Assembly (NCBI GenBank): GCA_029876055.1 | Contig: CM056876.1 | Span: 5,332,001-5,396,000 of the forward strand | Direction of reading: 5' to 3' | DNA: 64,000 nt | DNA from: Madurella fahalii | Lineage: Eukaryota > Ascomycota > Sordariomycetes > Sordariales | Part shown: positions 52,838 to 62,402 of the stretch, one piece after another | Numbering within the stretch: the first letter of the stretch is position 1 | Layout: each line of letters starts with the position of its first letter | Position numbers and translations under genes: made by a program | Notes under the pieces: generated by a model | Databases searched by the model: none | What the model was told of the DNA's origin: nothing | The model's input: the letters and a program-made list of their open reading frames with translations, nothing else

Positions 52838-54688
52838 ATGCCGGCTTCCACTTCCGTGGCCGCTGCCCCGGAAGCCGTAATCAACGACGCCGCGGCACCC
52901 GAGGCCGATGGCACAATCGCAAAAAGGGCCCATTATGCACCTCCTTGGGCCGATGTCAGCATTATTGGGATCGCCGGCAGCTCAGGTTCGGGCAAGTCGA
53001 CACTGTCACATGCGATCGTGAACAAGCTCAACCTGCCCTGGGTTGTCATCCTCTCCATTGTGAGTCCAAGATTATCCTGGGCACGGGGAGCAACTCTCAA
53101 ACTCATAGTGCTTCGTAGGACTCGTTCTACAAGAGCCTGGACGAGGAGGCTTCCAAGAAAGCATTTCGAAATGAATATGACTTTGACTCGCCAGATGTAA
53201 GCCAAAGCCACCCTTAGCATACCGGTTACGCCAAGCTCATCGTCACCTCAGGCCCTGGATTTCGATGTCCTGGTAGACCGCCTGCGAGACCTCAAAGCCG
53301 GGTAAGTCTGGGTCTCCGCTGTATTCAAGCCGCCTCTGATGAGCGTCAAACGTAGGAAACGTGCCGAAATCCCAGTGTACTCGTTTGAGAAGCATGCCCG
53401 TCTTGACCGTACCACTACCATTTACTCACCACACGTCCTCATCCTCGAGGGCATATTTGCTCTATACGATCCAAGGCTTCTCGAGCTGATGGACATGAAG
53501 GTGAACTTGCCTAGTCTCATCTGCACAGCTCCCTCGGGGCTGACCGGGATGATTTAAAGATATTCTGCGAGGCCGATGCGGATACCTGCCTCTCGAGACG
53601 GAGTGCGTCTAATCTGCCATCTATTGTCGCACTGCTCTACCTGCTGTAGAACTAACAAACTCAAGTACTACGCGATCAAAGGGACCGTGGCCGCGACATC
53701 GAGGGCATCATCAAGCAGTGGTTCACTTTTGTAAAACCGAATTTCGAAAAGGTGAGCCCTGACCGTCCCTGCCTGGGGCGGCTGCTGAACTCCGGCGACA
53801 GTACGTCAACCCGCAAAGGAACGTAGCCGATATTATTGTGCCTCGGGGTGTCGAGAACCATGTGGCCATGTGTAAGTGCGGCGGTCACGAATTTGGAGCG
53901 AGCAGAGCCTGACCCCAGCAGCCATGGTTGTCCAGTTCATCCAGCAGAAATTGCTCGAGAAGTCCACCCATCACCGTGCAGCGCTCACACGCCTCGAGAT
54001 CGGGGCCAACTCGGAGCCGCTCTCCGACAAAGTGATCGTCATGAACCAGACCTCGCAACTACGCGGGATGAACACAATCATCCACGATATCGACACGTCT
54101 AGCGAGGATTTCATTTTCTACTTCAACCGACTTACGGCCCTGCTCATAGAAGAGTGTGTAGTCCGTCACAGTCCTGCGCCCTGGCGGCAACTGACTATCT
54201 GCAGGGCGTTCAACAAGATTCCGTTCGTCTCGACAGACATCACCACATCACAAGGCTTCACCTACACCGGGCTTCGTCAGAAGGGTGAAGTGTCTGCGGT
54301 CATTGTCCTCCGCGGCGGCGCAGCACTAGAAGCAGGCCTCAGACGAGTGATTACCGACTGCAAGACTGGTCGGGTGCTAATCCAGAGCAACATACGGACT
54401 GGCGAACCCGAGCTGCATTACCTGGTCCTGCCCGACGATATCAACAAGCACGAAGCGGTACTCCTCCTCGACGCTCAGATGAGCAGCGGGGGCTCGGCTT
54501 TGATGGCAGTGCAGGTGCTCGTGGACCACGGCGTGAGGGCGGACCGAATTATCTTGGTCACGTATAGCGCCGGTCGGATGGGTCTCCATCGACTGACCAA
54601 AGCGTTCCCCGAGATCACGGTGGTGGTGAGCAACGTAGTTCAAGACATGGAGCATAGATGGGTTGAGAAGAGGTATTTCCGGTGCTGA
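52838..54688 (+). CDS. URK1: Uridine kinase with C-terminal UPRT-like domain
   Basis: Nine exons: 52838-53059, 53119-53196, 53252-53301, 53356-53500, 53560-53602, 53666-53751, 53802-53871, 53922-54153 and 54205-54688; 469 aa. The P-loop is GIAGSSGSGKST (about residue 45). SFYKSLDEEASKKAF, EYDFDSPDALDFD, VLILEGIFALYDPRL, DADTCLSRR and LRDQRDRGRDIEGIIKQW are uridine-kinase blocks; the enzyme phosphorylates uridine and cytidine in pyrimidine salvage. From about residue 275 the chain is homologous to uracil phosphoribosyltransferase (GFTYTGLRQKGEVSAVIVLR, VLLLDAQMSSGGSAL), but the PRPP loop is altered, as is common in this fusion. Exon 8 starts at a tandem CAGCAG acceptor. The last intron (54154-54204, 51 bp) is in phase and stop-free, so only removal of CVVRHSPAPWRQ restores family continuity. 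Confidence 0.93.
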
Positions 54689-55496
54689 AGCTGGCTTGAA
54701 GCACGCGCTTTTGCATGGCCTGGAGTTTCTGTGCCGGTTCTGAAATTGACGGGTTGTATGCCGACCTTGACATAGCTGCTGCAACCGTGATCACTCGTAA
54801 ACTGGCATTCGTATGCTCAAGAGAAACGACGGGTGCGGGCCTGGCATCGGTCCGGACCCTTTCGGGCACCTCAAGCTAGGTAACGGAGTGGGGTGCTTCG
54901 AGAGTAGCAGCCGAGCCAGCGTTGCAGTACAGTGCAAACGATTATTTGTACTGCATCATTAACTACCAGCTCTTTGGCTCTTCTACACCGCACCAGTCCA
55001 AGCCGATGAGACTGGGAGTTGTGCTGAGACAAATTTTCTTGGTTACCGACAAAGAAGTATTGACCATCGTCTCTCGCTGAAGACGAGGCCATCGAGATGG
55101 GAAAGGGATGTAGCCAGAGTACTGTACAGTACAGATCGGTGGCCCCACGGTAGCATGCACGGGTGCACTGATTACCCCTACGGGTTCCTTAGGACCCATT
55201 GGTTCCAGATCACTGACGTATCGTTGGGGAGATCACTCACACCTAGAGTGGTGCAAGCTTCTCCGGCGCATCAGTGTCGGCGTCTACATTTTGACACACT
55301 TCTACGCTCGTTTCGATATCTGACCCCTTGCCTTCTCCTTTACCCGCATCAGCTCTGCGGAGGTTTAATAGCAGTACAATACTTCCTTTTGCATGGGATC
55401 CGAGCGCCCTGTGGAGCAATTGCTTATCGGCCCTCCAGTTGACGTCACAGGAAACAGAGCGCCCACAGCGACCGCAGCGCCCACAATTCGGCCACG
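54689..55496. other. Intergenic, NDE1 promoter
   Basis: This 808 bp lies between the URK1 stop and the NDE1 start. It carries TGTACAGTACAG at 55123-55134 and an ATTGG (CCAAT on the minus strand) at 55198-55202, about 295 bp upstream of the NDE1 ATG. No gene seen. Confidence 0.5.
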
Positions 55497-57614
55497 ATGC
55501 TCGGCTGTCGAGCAGCTCGGCAGGCCGGGCGCTTTAACTCCCGAGGAGCAAGCTGGGGCGCAAAGGGACAATCATGCAGAAACCGAGTTCAGCCTTTGTT
55601 CACAGGCACAGTGAGACCACGGCCAGTCGCTCAGCAAATCCAGGGCGCTCTTGGGACTTCCGCTGGACGGTTTTCCCCCACACGACTTGCGCCAACACGG
55701 CAATTGTCTGGAAAACCCCTCCCACAGCGGACATCAAGGCTTCTAAATTTCGGGTATCGCGCCGCCGCATGGTTCGGAAGCTCGGTGCTGCTCCTCGGCC
55801 TTGGAGTGGTCGGTTTCTTCCTCTACGATGCGTCGACCTACGCTTCGCATGCTAACCAGGTCGACATTGATATTTCGGAGCTTGCGCTTAATCCCCGTCG
55901 CGGCGGCCCCAAGCAACTACCCATCCTAGAAGCATACCTCGACGATGACGACAGCGAGGAGATGCGGAAACACAAGGACAAACCCAGACTGGTGATTCTG
56001 GGCGGCGGCTGGGGTGCCGTCGCACTCTTGAAGGAGCTCAACCCTGAAAATTACCACGTCACGGTCGTGTCTCCGACAAACTACTTCCTCTTCACTCCAA
56101 TGTTACCGTCCGCGACGGTGGGGACGCTCGGGTTGAGATCGCTGGTGGAGCCTATTAGGAGGATAATAAACAAGGTTGGAGGCCACTTCCTCCGTGCCCG
56201 CGCCGAGGACGTTGACTTCTCTTCACGCCTGGTTGAAGTGTCTCAAACGGATTGCAACGGCAACGAACGGCGGTTTTACGTTCCGTACGACAAGCTGGTG
56301 ATCGCTGTCGGCTCTGTCACAAACCCGCACGGCGTTAAAGGCCTGGAGCACTGCCACTTCCTGAAGGACATCAACGACGCGCGCGAGATCCGCAACAAGG
56401 TGATCCACAATCTAGAGCTTGCCTGCCTCCCGACGACGACCGACGACGAGCGGAAGCGGCTGCTGTCGTTTGTCGTGTGCGGCGGCGGGCCCACAGGTGT
56501 CGAGTTCGCCGCCGAGCTCTATGACCTGCTTAACGAAGACCTCATTCAACTCTTCCCGCGGCTCTTGCGGAATGAGATCTCGGTCCACTTGATCCAAAGC
56601 CGGGACCACATTCTCAACACGTACGATGAGACGCTGTCCGTGTACGCCGAGGAACGCTTCGCGCGCGATCAGGTCGAGGTCCTGACCAATTCCCGCGTGA
56701 GCGAGGTCCGCCCAGACTCAATCCTATTCACCCAAAAGGGGGAAGACGGCAGGATCATCACAAAAGAGCTGCCAATGGGCTTCTGCCTCTGGTCGACCGG
56801 CGTCTCTCAAGCCGAATTCTGCAAGCGCATCTCCAAGAAGCTCGGTAACGCCCAGACCAACCGCCACGCCCTCGAGACGGACACACACCTCCGCCTCAAC
56901 GGAACCCCACTCGGCGACGTCTACGCCATTGGCGACTGCGCGACGGTGCAAAACAATGTAGCCGACCACATCGTCACCTTCGTGCGCAACCTGGCCTGGA
57001 AGCACGGTGCCGACCCGGAGAACCTACAACTGCACTTTTCAGACTGGCGCAGCGTCGCCGAGCAGGTGAAGAAGCGCTTCCCCCAGGCCGTGGGCCATCT
57101 CAAGCGCCTCGACAAGCTCTTCGAAGAGTACGACCGCGACCATTCGGGCACGCTGGACTTTGGCGAGCTCCGCGAGCTGCTCAAGCAGATCGACAGCAAG
57201 CTTACAAGCCTGCCCGCCACGGCGCAGCGCGCCCATCAGCAGGGCACGTACCTCGCGCACAAGTTCAATAAGCTGGCCAGGGCCGCTCCCGGCCTGAAAG
57301 CGAACGAGATCATGGAGGGCGATCTGGACGCGGCCGTGTACAAGGCGTTCGAGTACAAGCACCTAGGGAGTCTAGCGTATATCGGGAACTCTGCCGTGTT
57401 TGATCTCGGCGGGGGGAAGGGGTTCGCGGGCGGGTTGTGGGCCGTGTACGCCTGGCGGAGCATATATTTTGCTCAGAGCGTCAGCTTCCGGACGAGGGTG
57501 CTAATGGCCATGGATTGGGCCAAGAGGGGTCTGTTTGGGAGAGGTAGGTAACAGCCTGAGCATTACGTGCGAACCTATATGGCTGACTTTATGGCAGATT
57601 TAATGAGCTACTAG
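55497..57614 (+). CDS. NDE1: External (rotenone-insensitive) NADH dehydrogenase with EF-hand
   Basis: Two exons, 55497-57543 and 57598-57614, give 687 aa; the 54 bp 3' intron (GTAGGT..GGCAG) adds the conserved end DLMSY, which would be lost if the first frame were simply read to its TAG. An Arg/Ser/Gln-rich mitochondrial presequence is followed by one membrane segment (AAAWFGSSVLLLGLGVVGFF, about 89-112). Two Rossmann folds bind FAD (LVILGGGWGAVALL, about 164) and NADH (VVCGGGPTGVEFAAEL, about 323). Between the NADH site and the C-terminus sits an EF-hand, DRDHSGTLDFGEL (about 545), so activity should be calcium-dependent as in the Neurospora 64 kDa enzyme. It oxidises cytosolic NADH at the outer face of the inner membrane and passes electrons to ubiquinone. 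Confidence 0.95.
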
Positions 57615-58262
57615 TGCTCTCTGTGTAGCTGAGCAGGGATCTGCTTCGAACTGCCCCTTCTCCTTTTTTTTTTTTTTTTCCCAACACCGGAATTACCTAG
57701 CCATCTCCAACCATAATTGGAGCGTTGCTTGTATTCATAATGGTGGGGTGCTTGTACGGACGACCTCGGTTAGAGGTTGATGTGCGCGCCCCAGAAGACC
57801 TGTACTGTCGTCTAATAGACTTGCACTGGCTTTAAGATGAGCGGAACTAGAGCCAATATCTTTTGCGCGTTGTCTACATGATTCATCAGGCCGCGCTTGT
57901 CGCTTCGAGATGCCTGGCTGCACGAGATATGGGAACCCCGGCCCATGATCTGGGGCTTTGCCGTGTGTGTGCCGTATGATCATGCTCGCTTCCATATAGC
58001 GCGACCATAACAAATTCCGGTTTAAAAGGGGGTAGATCGCGATGTGGAGCTGTGCCCTCCGTAAGAGAGCGCTTCCCGTGGGAGGAGATTAGGAGACGAT
58101 ATGCTCAAGTTTAAGACCCGTCGCGAACTCTTAGCTTCGGTATGGCCGTTGACGGGGGGCTGAACATGAACGGACAATGAACGCGGAGAAGAATGTTGGG
58201 AGGCGACAACAACGTGAAAAGCCGCGGAAGAATGTGTATTCGGTATCAAACGCCACCAGTGC
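57615..58262. other. Convergent intergenic
   Basis: This 648 bp lies between the NDE1 and NOP53 stops, with a 16-base poly(T) at 57664-57679. Nothing else recognised. Confidence 0.5.
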
Positions 58263-59632
58263 TCAATCCAATGTAAAGTCCTTGTATGTCCATTTCTCCG
58301 TGACCTTAGTCTTGGCTTGTTTCCGAAACGGAATCTTCCTCCGGCTCTCCATCTTGCCCCTAACAAGCATGCTGCGGTACCTATCTTTGAGGAGGTTGCC
58401 TTCAGGCTTCAACAACCTCAAAGAGTCTTGCAACTCATCCGGCAGAACCAGCTCCAGGTCTTTTTCGGGAAGTCGGATTTTACCCAATTGTTTCCGGCGC
58501 AGCTCAACGTCATCGCCCTCCTCGCTGGCATCGCTCATCTCGACCTTCTCCAGCGCAAGAGCGCGCTCCTTCTCGGCAACTTCGAGCGCGATCTGCTTGA
58601 TGCGCTCAGCCTGGGCATTCTTCCGCTTCATGGCCGCCTCGTGCTTCGCTTTACGCTCCTCCTCCTTCCTGCGCTTGACCCGGTTCCTTTCGGCCTGCGT
58701 CTTCCGCCTTGGCCTCTTGGCCTTAACGCTCAGTTCTTCCCCGGCGCTCTCGAATCCTTCCCAGGCAGAATCGTCTTCCCATTCGGAGAGGTCAGCCCTT
58801 GCTTCAGCAGCTTCGGCCTCGGCGGCGGACTTTGCAGCCGCCTCCAGCTTGATGCGTTCGGCCTCGAGAGCCTCCAAGCGCTTACGCTCCGCCTCGACCG
58901 CCTTTTCGCTCTCTTCGATAAGCCGGTCCCGGTAGTCGTCGAAGGCGGGGTTGTAGCTGTGGCCGCCCTTGGGCTTCGGAACGGCAGGCACTGATTTCCC
59001 GTTGGCTGCCAACGAGATGGGTTGCTGCTCCAAGGTCTTGGGCTTCTTCTTCTTCTGGGCCGGGGCTAGGAAGGAATGTTCCCCTACCGGTTTTGGATCC
59101 TCCTTCGGCTCAGCCCAGACGTCGTATTCGGCATCCACAACCGCGACTGTCGACTCGTGATGCCCGTCGGCCACCTTTTTTATCCTCGCGAGCTCCTTGT
59201 GGGTGACATAGTCGGTCCGTTGCCTCTTGACAGGGAGAATTCCATCTGTCGTCTTGTCGCCGGCCCGCTTGCGCATTGACACAGCTGACACTGCCGACCG
59301 CTGCGCAATAATCTCGTCTGCCTTGAGGCCCTTCTTGATGTGCTTTGGAAACCGCTTTGGGAGTGCCCCATCACCGACAACGTCGAGGGTAAACAGCTCG
59401 GACGATTCCTTCTCGGCGATAACCCCTCTGGATAAAGTGAGCCAATTGATGCTTGTTTTCCGCAAAGAATTCTCGCTTACCCCTTGATTATCTGGTCGTT
59501 GAGCTCTTCGAGTCCCTTTTCGATCTCGGAAACGTCGACATTCTTACGCCACGCCTTTTTGCCTTTTCGGGACGGCTGTTTGTATTGCTGGGGGGCATTT
59601 GGATTGCCCGAGAGCGGTTTTAGAACGGGCAT
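58263..59632 (-). CDS. NOP53: 60S ribosome biogenesis factor NOP53
   Basis: Two exons, 59632-59481 and 59427-58263, split by a 53 bp intron (GTAAGC..ATCCAG), give 438 aa. It starts MPVLKPLSGNPNAPQQYKQP, followed by GKKAWRKNVDVSEIEKGLEE, a typical Nop53 N-terminus that in yeast docks the exosome helicase Mtr4. Further blocks are ELFTLDVVGDG, YDVWAEP, GGHSYNPAFDDYRDRL, a long Glu/Arg/Lys-rich helix (KAVEAERKRLEALEAERIK) and the basic end RKIPFRKQAKTKVTEKW. Nop53 acts in the nucleolus on pre-60S particles and recruits the exosome for 7S pre-rRNA trimming. It is head-to-head with YPT6 over 533 bp. Confidence 0.94.
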
Positions 59633-60165
59633 CTTGGGTAAAATTTCAGGTCCCTCTCTTGACCGCGCCGACAGTCCGTGATGCTCTTGATCGGCTCTCC
59701 CTGAGCGATAGAATGTGGGGTGTGGTCCTCAAAAATTCAGCACCGAGTTGAATACGATAAGATAAGACGCATTGACGCACACTGCGCGGGACGCCCCGTG
59801 CACGCTGGCAGCTTGCCCGGACTGCGGCGAGCATGACCGCTGAGGTGCCAAGGCCTGGCGCAGCAGGGCATGGAAGGTGAGGTGCTCCGTGCCCCTTTTC
59901 AGCGCGGCAAGTCAGGCGGTTTAAGCCTGCCAGGTGCCAAAGCCACGGCCGACGCCGATCGATCTCCGTTACGAAGAACCGCGAAACTTTGGCAACTTTT
60001 GCGCCGACTTGTCCATTCGAGTACTTGCTTCGAAGTTACGTTCTAAACACCACGCAACAACCTTAACGTAGTGTCAAACGCCGTACATTTTCCTGCTACC
60101 GCTACGAACCCCTATTGCGCGTTCCCCAAACCCCGATACCACCAACCCTATCACAGCCAACCATC
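59633..60165. promoter_or_regulatory. Divergent NOP53 / YPT6 promoter region
   Basis: This 533 bp lies between outward-facing start codons. No coding frame with motifs; no specific site assigned. Confidence 0.45.
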
Positions 60166-61024
60166 ATGGCACAGGCAGGAGCAGGCGGGTCATACAACAA
60201 CCCGCTGAAGAAGTTCAAGTAATGACATCCCGGCAATGGGCTCGGCAGCATTTTGCTGACCTAGAGACAGGCTGGTCTTTCTAGGCGAACAGAGCGGTAT
60301 GCGACTTCGTTTGTGGTTGTCCGGGAGGGAAGGGCTAACAAATCCAAAAACAGTTGGCAAAACGTCGCTCATCACACGATTCATGTATGACTCGTTCGAC
60401 AACATGTACCAGGCCACAATCGGCATCGACTTCCTGTCAAAGGCAAGCTACGACTACCTGCGCACGACAGACGGCGAGAGATACTGACTGTCCGGACAGA
60501 CGATGTATTTAGAGGACCGAACGGTGCGGTTACAGCTCTGGGATACAGCCGGACAGGAACGATTCAGGAGCTTGATCCCTTCATATATCCGAGACTCGAG
60601 CGTGGCGGTGGTGGTCTACGATATCTCAAGTGAGTGCCATAGTGTCCTAGCCGCCGCAGAGTGCACGCTGACACAAACCACTTTGCCAGATCTGAAGAGC
60701 TTCGAAAACACCAGGAAATGGATTGACGACGTGCGGGCTGAGCGGGGGAACGACGTCATCATTGTGCTGGTGGGAAACAAGACAGATCTCAACGACAAGC
60801 GCGAGGTGACGACACAGCAGGGTGAGGAGGAGGCTAAGCGGAACAACCTTATGTTCGTCGAGACGAGCGCCAAGCTGGGGCACAACGTCAAGACGCTATT
60901 CAAGAGGATAGCACAGGCGCTACCGGGGATGGAAGGGGCCGACGCCGCCGCACAGGCGTCGAGCCAGATGATCGATGTGAAGACGACCCCCAGCCCCCCG
61001 CAACAGGAGGGCTGCGCATGCTAG
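60166..61024 (+). CDS. YPT6: Rab6-type small GTPase YPT6
   Basis: Five exons, 60166-60218, 60271-60296, 60354-60442, 60500-60629 and 60690-61024, give 210 aa. All G motifs are present: GEQSVGKTS (G1), the Rab6 effector segment YQATIGIDFLSKTMYLED, WDTAGQERFRSLIPSYIRDS, VGNKTDL and ETSAK. The C-terminus EGCAC is a Cys-x-Cys geranylgeranylation signal. Ypt6/Rab6 directs endosome-to-Golgi and intra-Golgi retrograde traffic. Intron 3 (60443-60499) has a GC donor (AAG/GCAAGC) and a GACAG acceptor; it contains an in-frame TGA and must be removed to join FLSK to TMYLED, which is continuous in the family. The other introns are 52, 57 and 60 bp with GT donors. Exon 2 is only 26 nt. Confidence 0.96.
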
Positions 61025-61687
61025 AGTCGGAGTGCGATGGGAGAGCAGCAGAGGACCAGGCAGACCCGGACATTTATACACCTGAGATTGGACTTCCACC
61101 CCTAGAATCAAGCATAGCGACTCACGGTCCTTTGAAGAGCGCATTAGCGTTCTCTATGAATCCGTCTAATAATATACATCCGGACGGCTGGCTTCTGATT
61201 CGACGCCCCCGATGCATATATCCTATCCTCCTCTGAGCTATCGTGTATGAATATTGACGACTATCACGACGGTGTTGTCACTAATATCGATCTTTGACCC
61301 TAACCAACCGATATATTTTACGCCCCTGTATGCTGAAGACCCAGGAATATCCGGATATCTAGCTAATGACAGCATGTGGACTCAGACAACCTCCTATCCG
61401 ATTAACGCCGATTCGCCAATTCCCAAAGCCAGTCTTTGATGCCGCCTCTAAGGGCACCAGACCAGTGTCCGACCGAGCCGGGAGCAAGGTTGCAACAATT
61501 GAGGCCTCTCGAGATGTTATGAGCTCCTCTACAAGGCCATCAGGATACGGAACGCATCATCCCGTATCCGTGTTGAGTCCCACTGGATACGCCTCCGGTT
61601 GGCCGAATTCACCAAGGGAGCCAAGTAGCGAAAGAGATCCGTAGCGCGCCGGCGGGCCAGTTCCCCCAAATATCAGGGGCAACTCCT
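61025..61687. other. Convergent intergenic
   Basis: This 663 bp lies between the YPT6 and RLP24 stops. Nothing recognisable beyond 3' flanks. Confidence 0.5.
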
Positions 61688-62402
61688 TCAGTCCGTATCC
61701 ATGTCGTCGTCGTCGTCGTCGTCGTCATCCATATCCTCGTCGATATGGCCGCCGATCGACTCGGTAACCTCTTCGACACCGCCATCGGTCCGCACCCTAA
61801 CCCTGCGCACCTCGCCACCGAACGCCTTGGTCTTCTTGCTTGCACGCAGTGTCGCCAGTTCCTCGCGCTCCAGCTCCTCAACGTCGACCCCCCGCTCAGC
61901 AGCCAGTTCGGCCAGGCGGCGCTTCTCGCTGCCGCGCAGGCGAGGCAGCAGGTGCTCGTTGTTGGCGACGAGCTTGCGGGCAGCGGCCAGCTCGCGGGCG
62001 CGCTTCCCGGCCATGCGCTTCTTGTAGAAGACGCGTTCGCGGCGGGCGCGGATCTCGCTGATGCGCTCCATGGCCTTGAGCGTCTTGGCGAAGAGCTCGC
62101 GGTCGTAGCGCACGGGCACGTTGCGCCGGGCCGCGAACTGTAGCGTGCTGTCCACCACCATCTCCTTGCCTGCGTTCTTGCGGTACGCCTTGGTCCACTT
62201 AAGCTTGCGCGGGTTACGCTTCATCTTGAAATTCTTGTGGCATTTGGAGCGGCAGAAGCGGAAAGATTTGCCTAGGGCCGAGCTGATTAGTGTCTGTGTT
62301 TGCCATGATTGTGGGAACAAACGAACCGTCATTTCGCATAAATGTAATGCCCTTGCTGGGCCACGCGGGCCTCCCGCAGAAAAAGCAGTTCTCGATACGC
62401 AT
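61688..62402 (-). CDS. RLP24: Ribosome biogenesis protein RLP24
   Basis: Two exons, 62402-62327 and 62271-61688, split by a 55 bp intron (GTTCGT..CCTAG), give 219 aa. MRIENCFFCGRPAWPSKGIT and FMRNDGKSFRFCRSKCHKNF form the L24-type zinc finger (CFFC, CRSKC), followed by KMKRNPRKLKWTKAYRK, typical of the L24e family. The long C-terminal helical extension and the start MRI, not MKV/MKL, identify the pre-60S placeholder Rlp24 and separate it from ribosomal protein eL24. Rlp24 recruits the AAA-ATPase Drg1 and is exchanged for eL24 in the cytoplasm. The end is a very acidic run (MDDDDDDDDDMDTD) coded by a GTC/GAC repeat at 61703-61726. A telomere-like AGGGTTAGGG element lies upstream. Confidence 0.95.
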
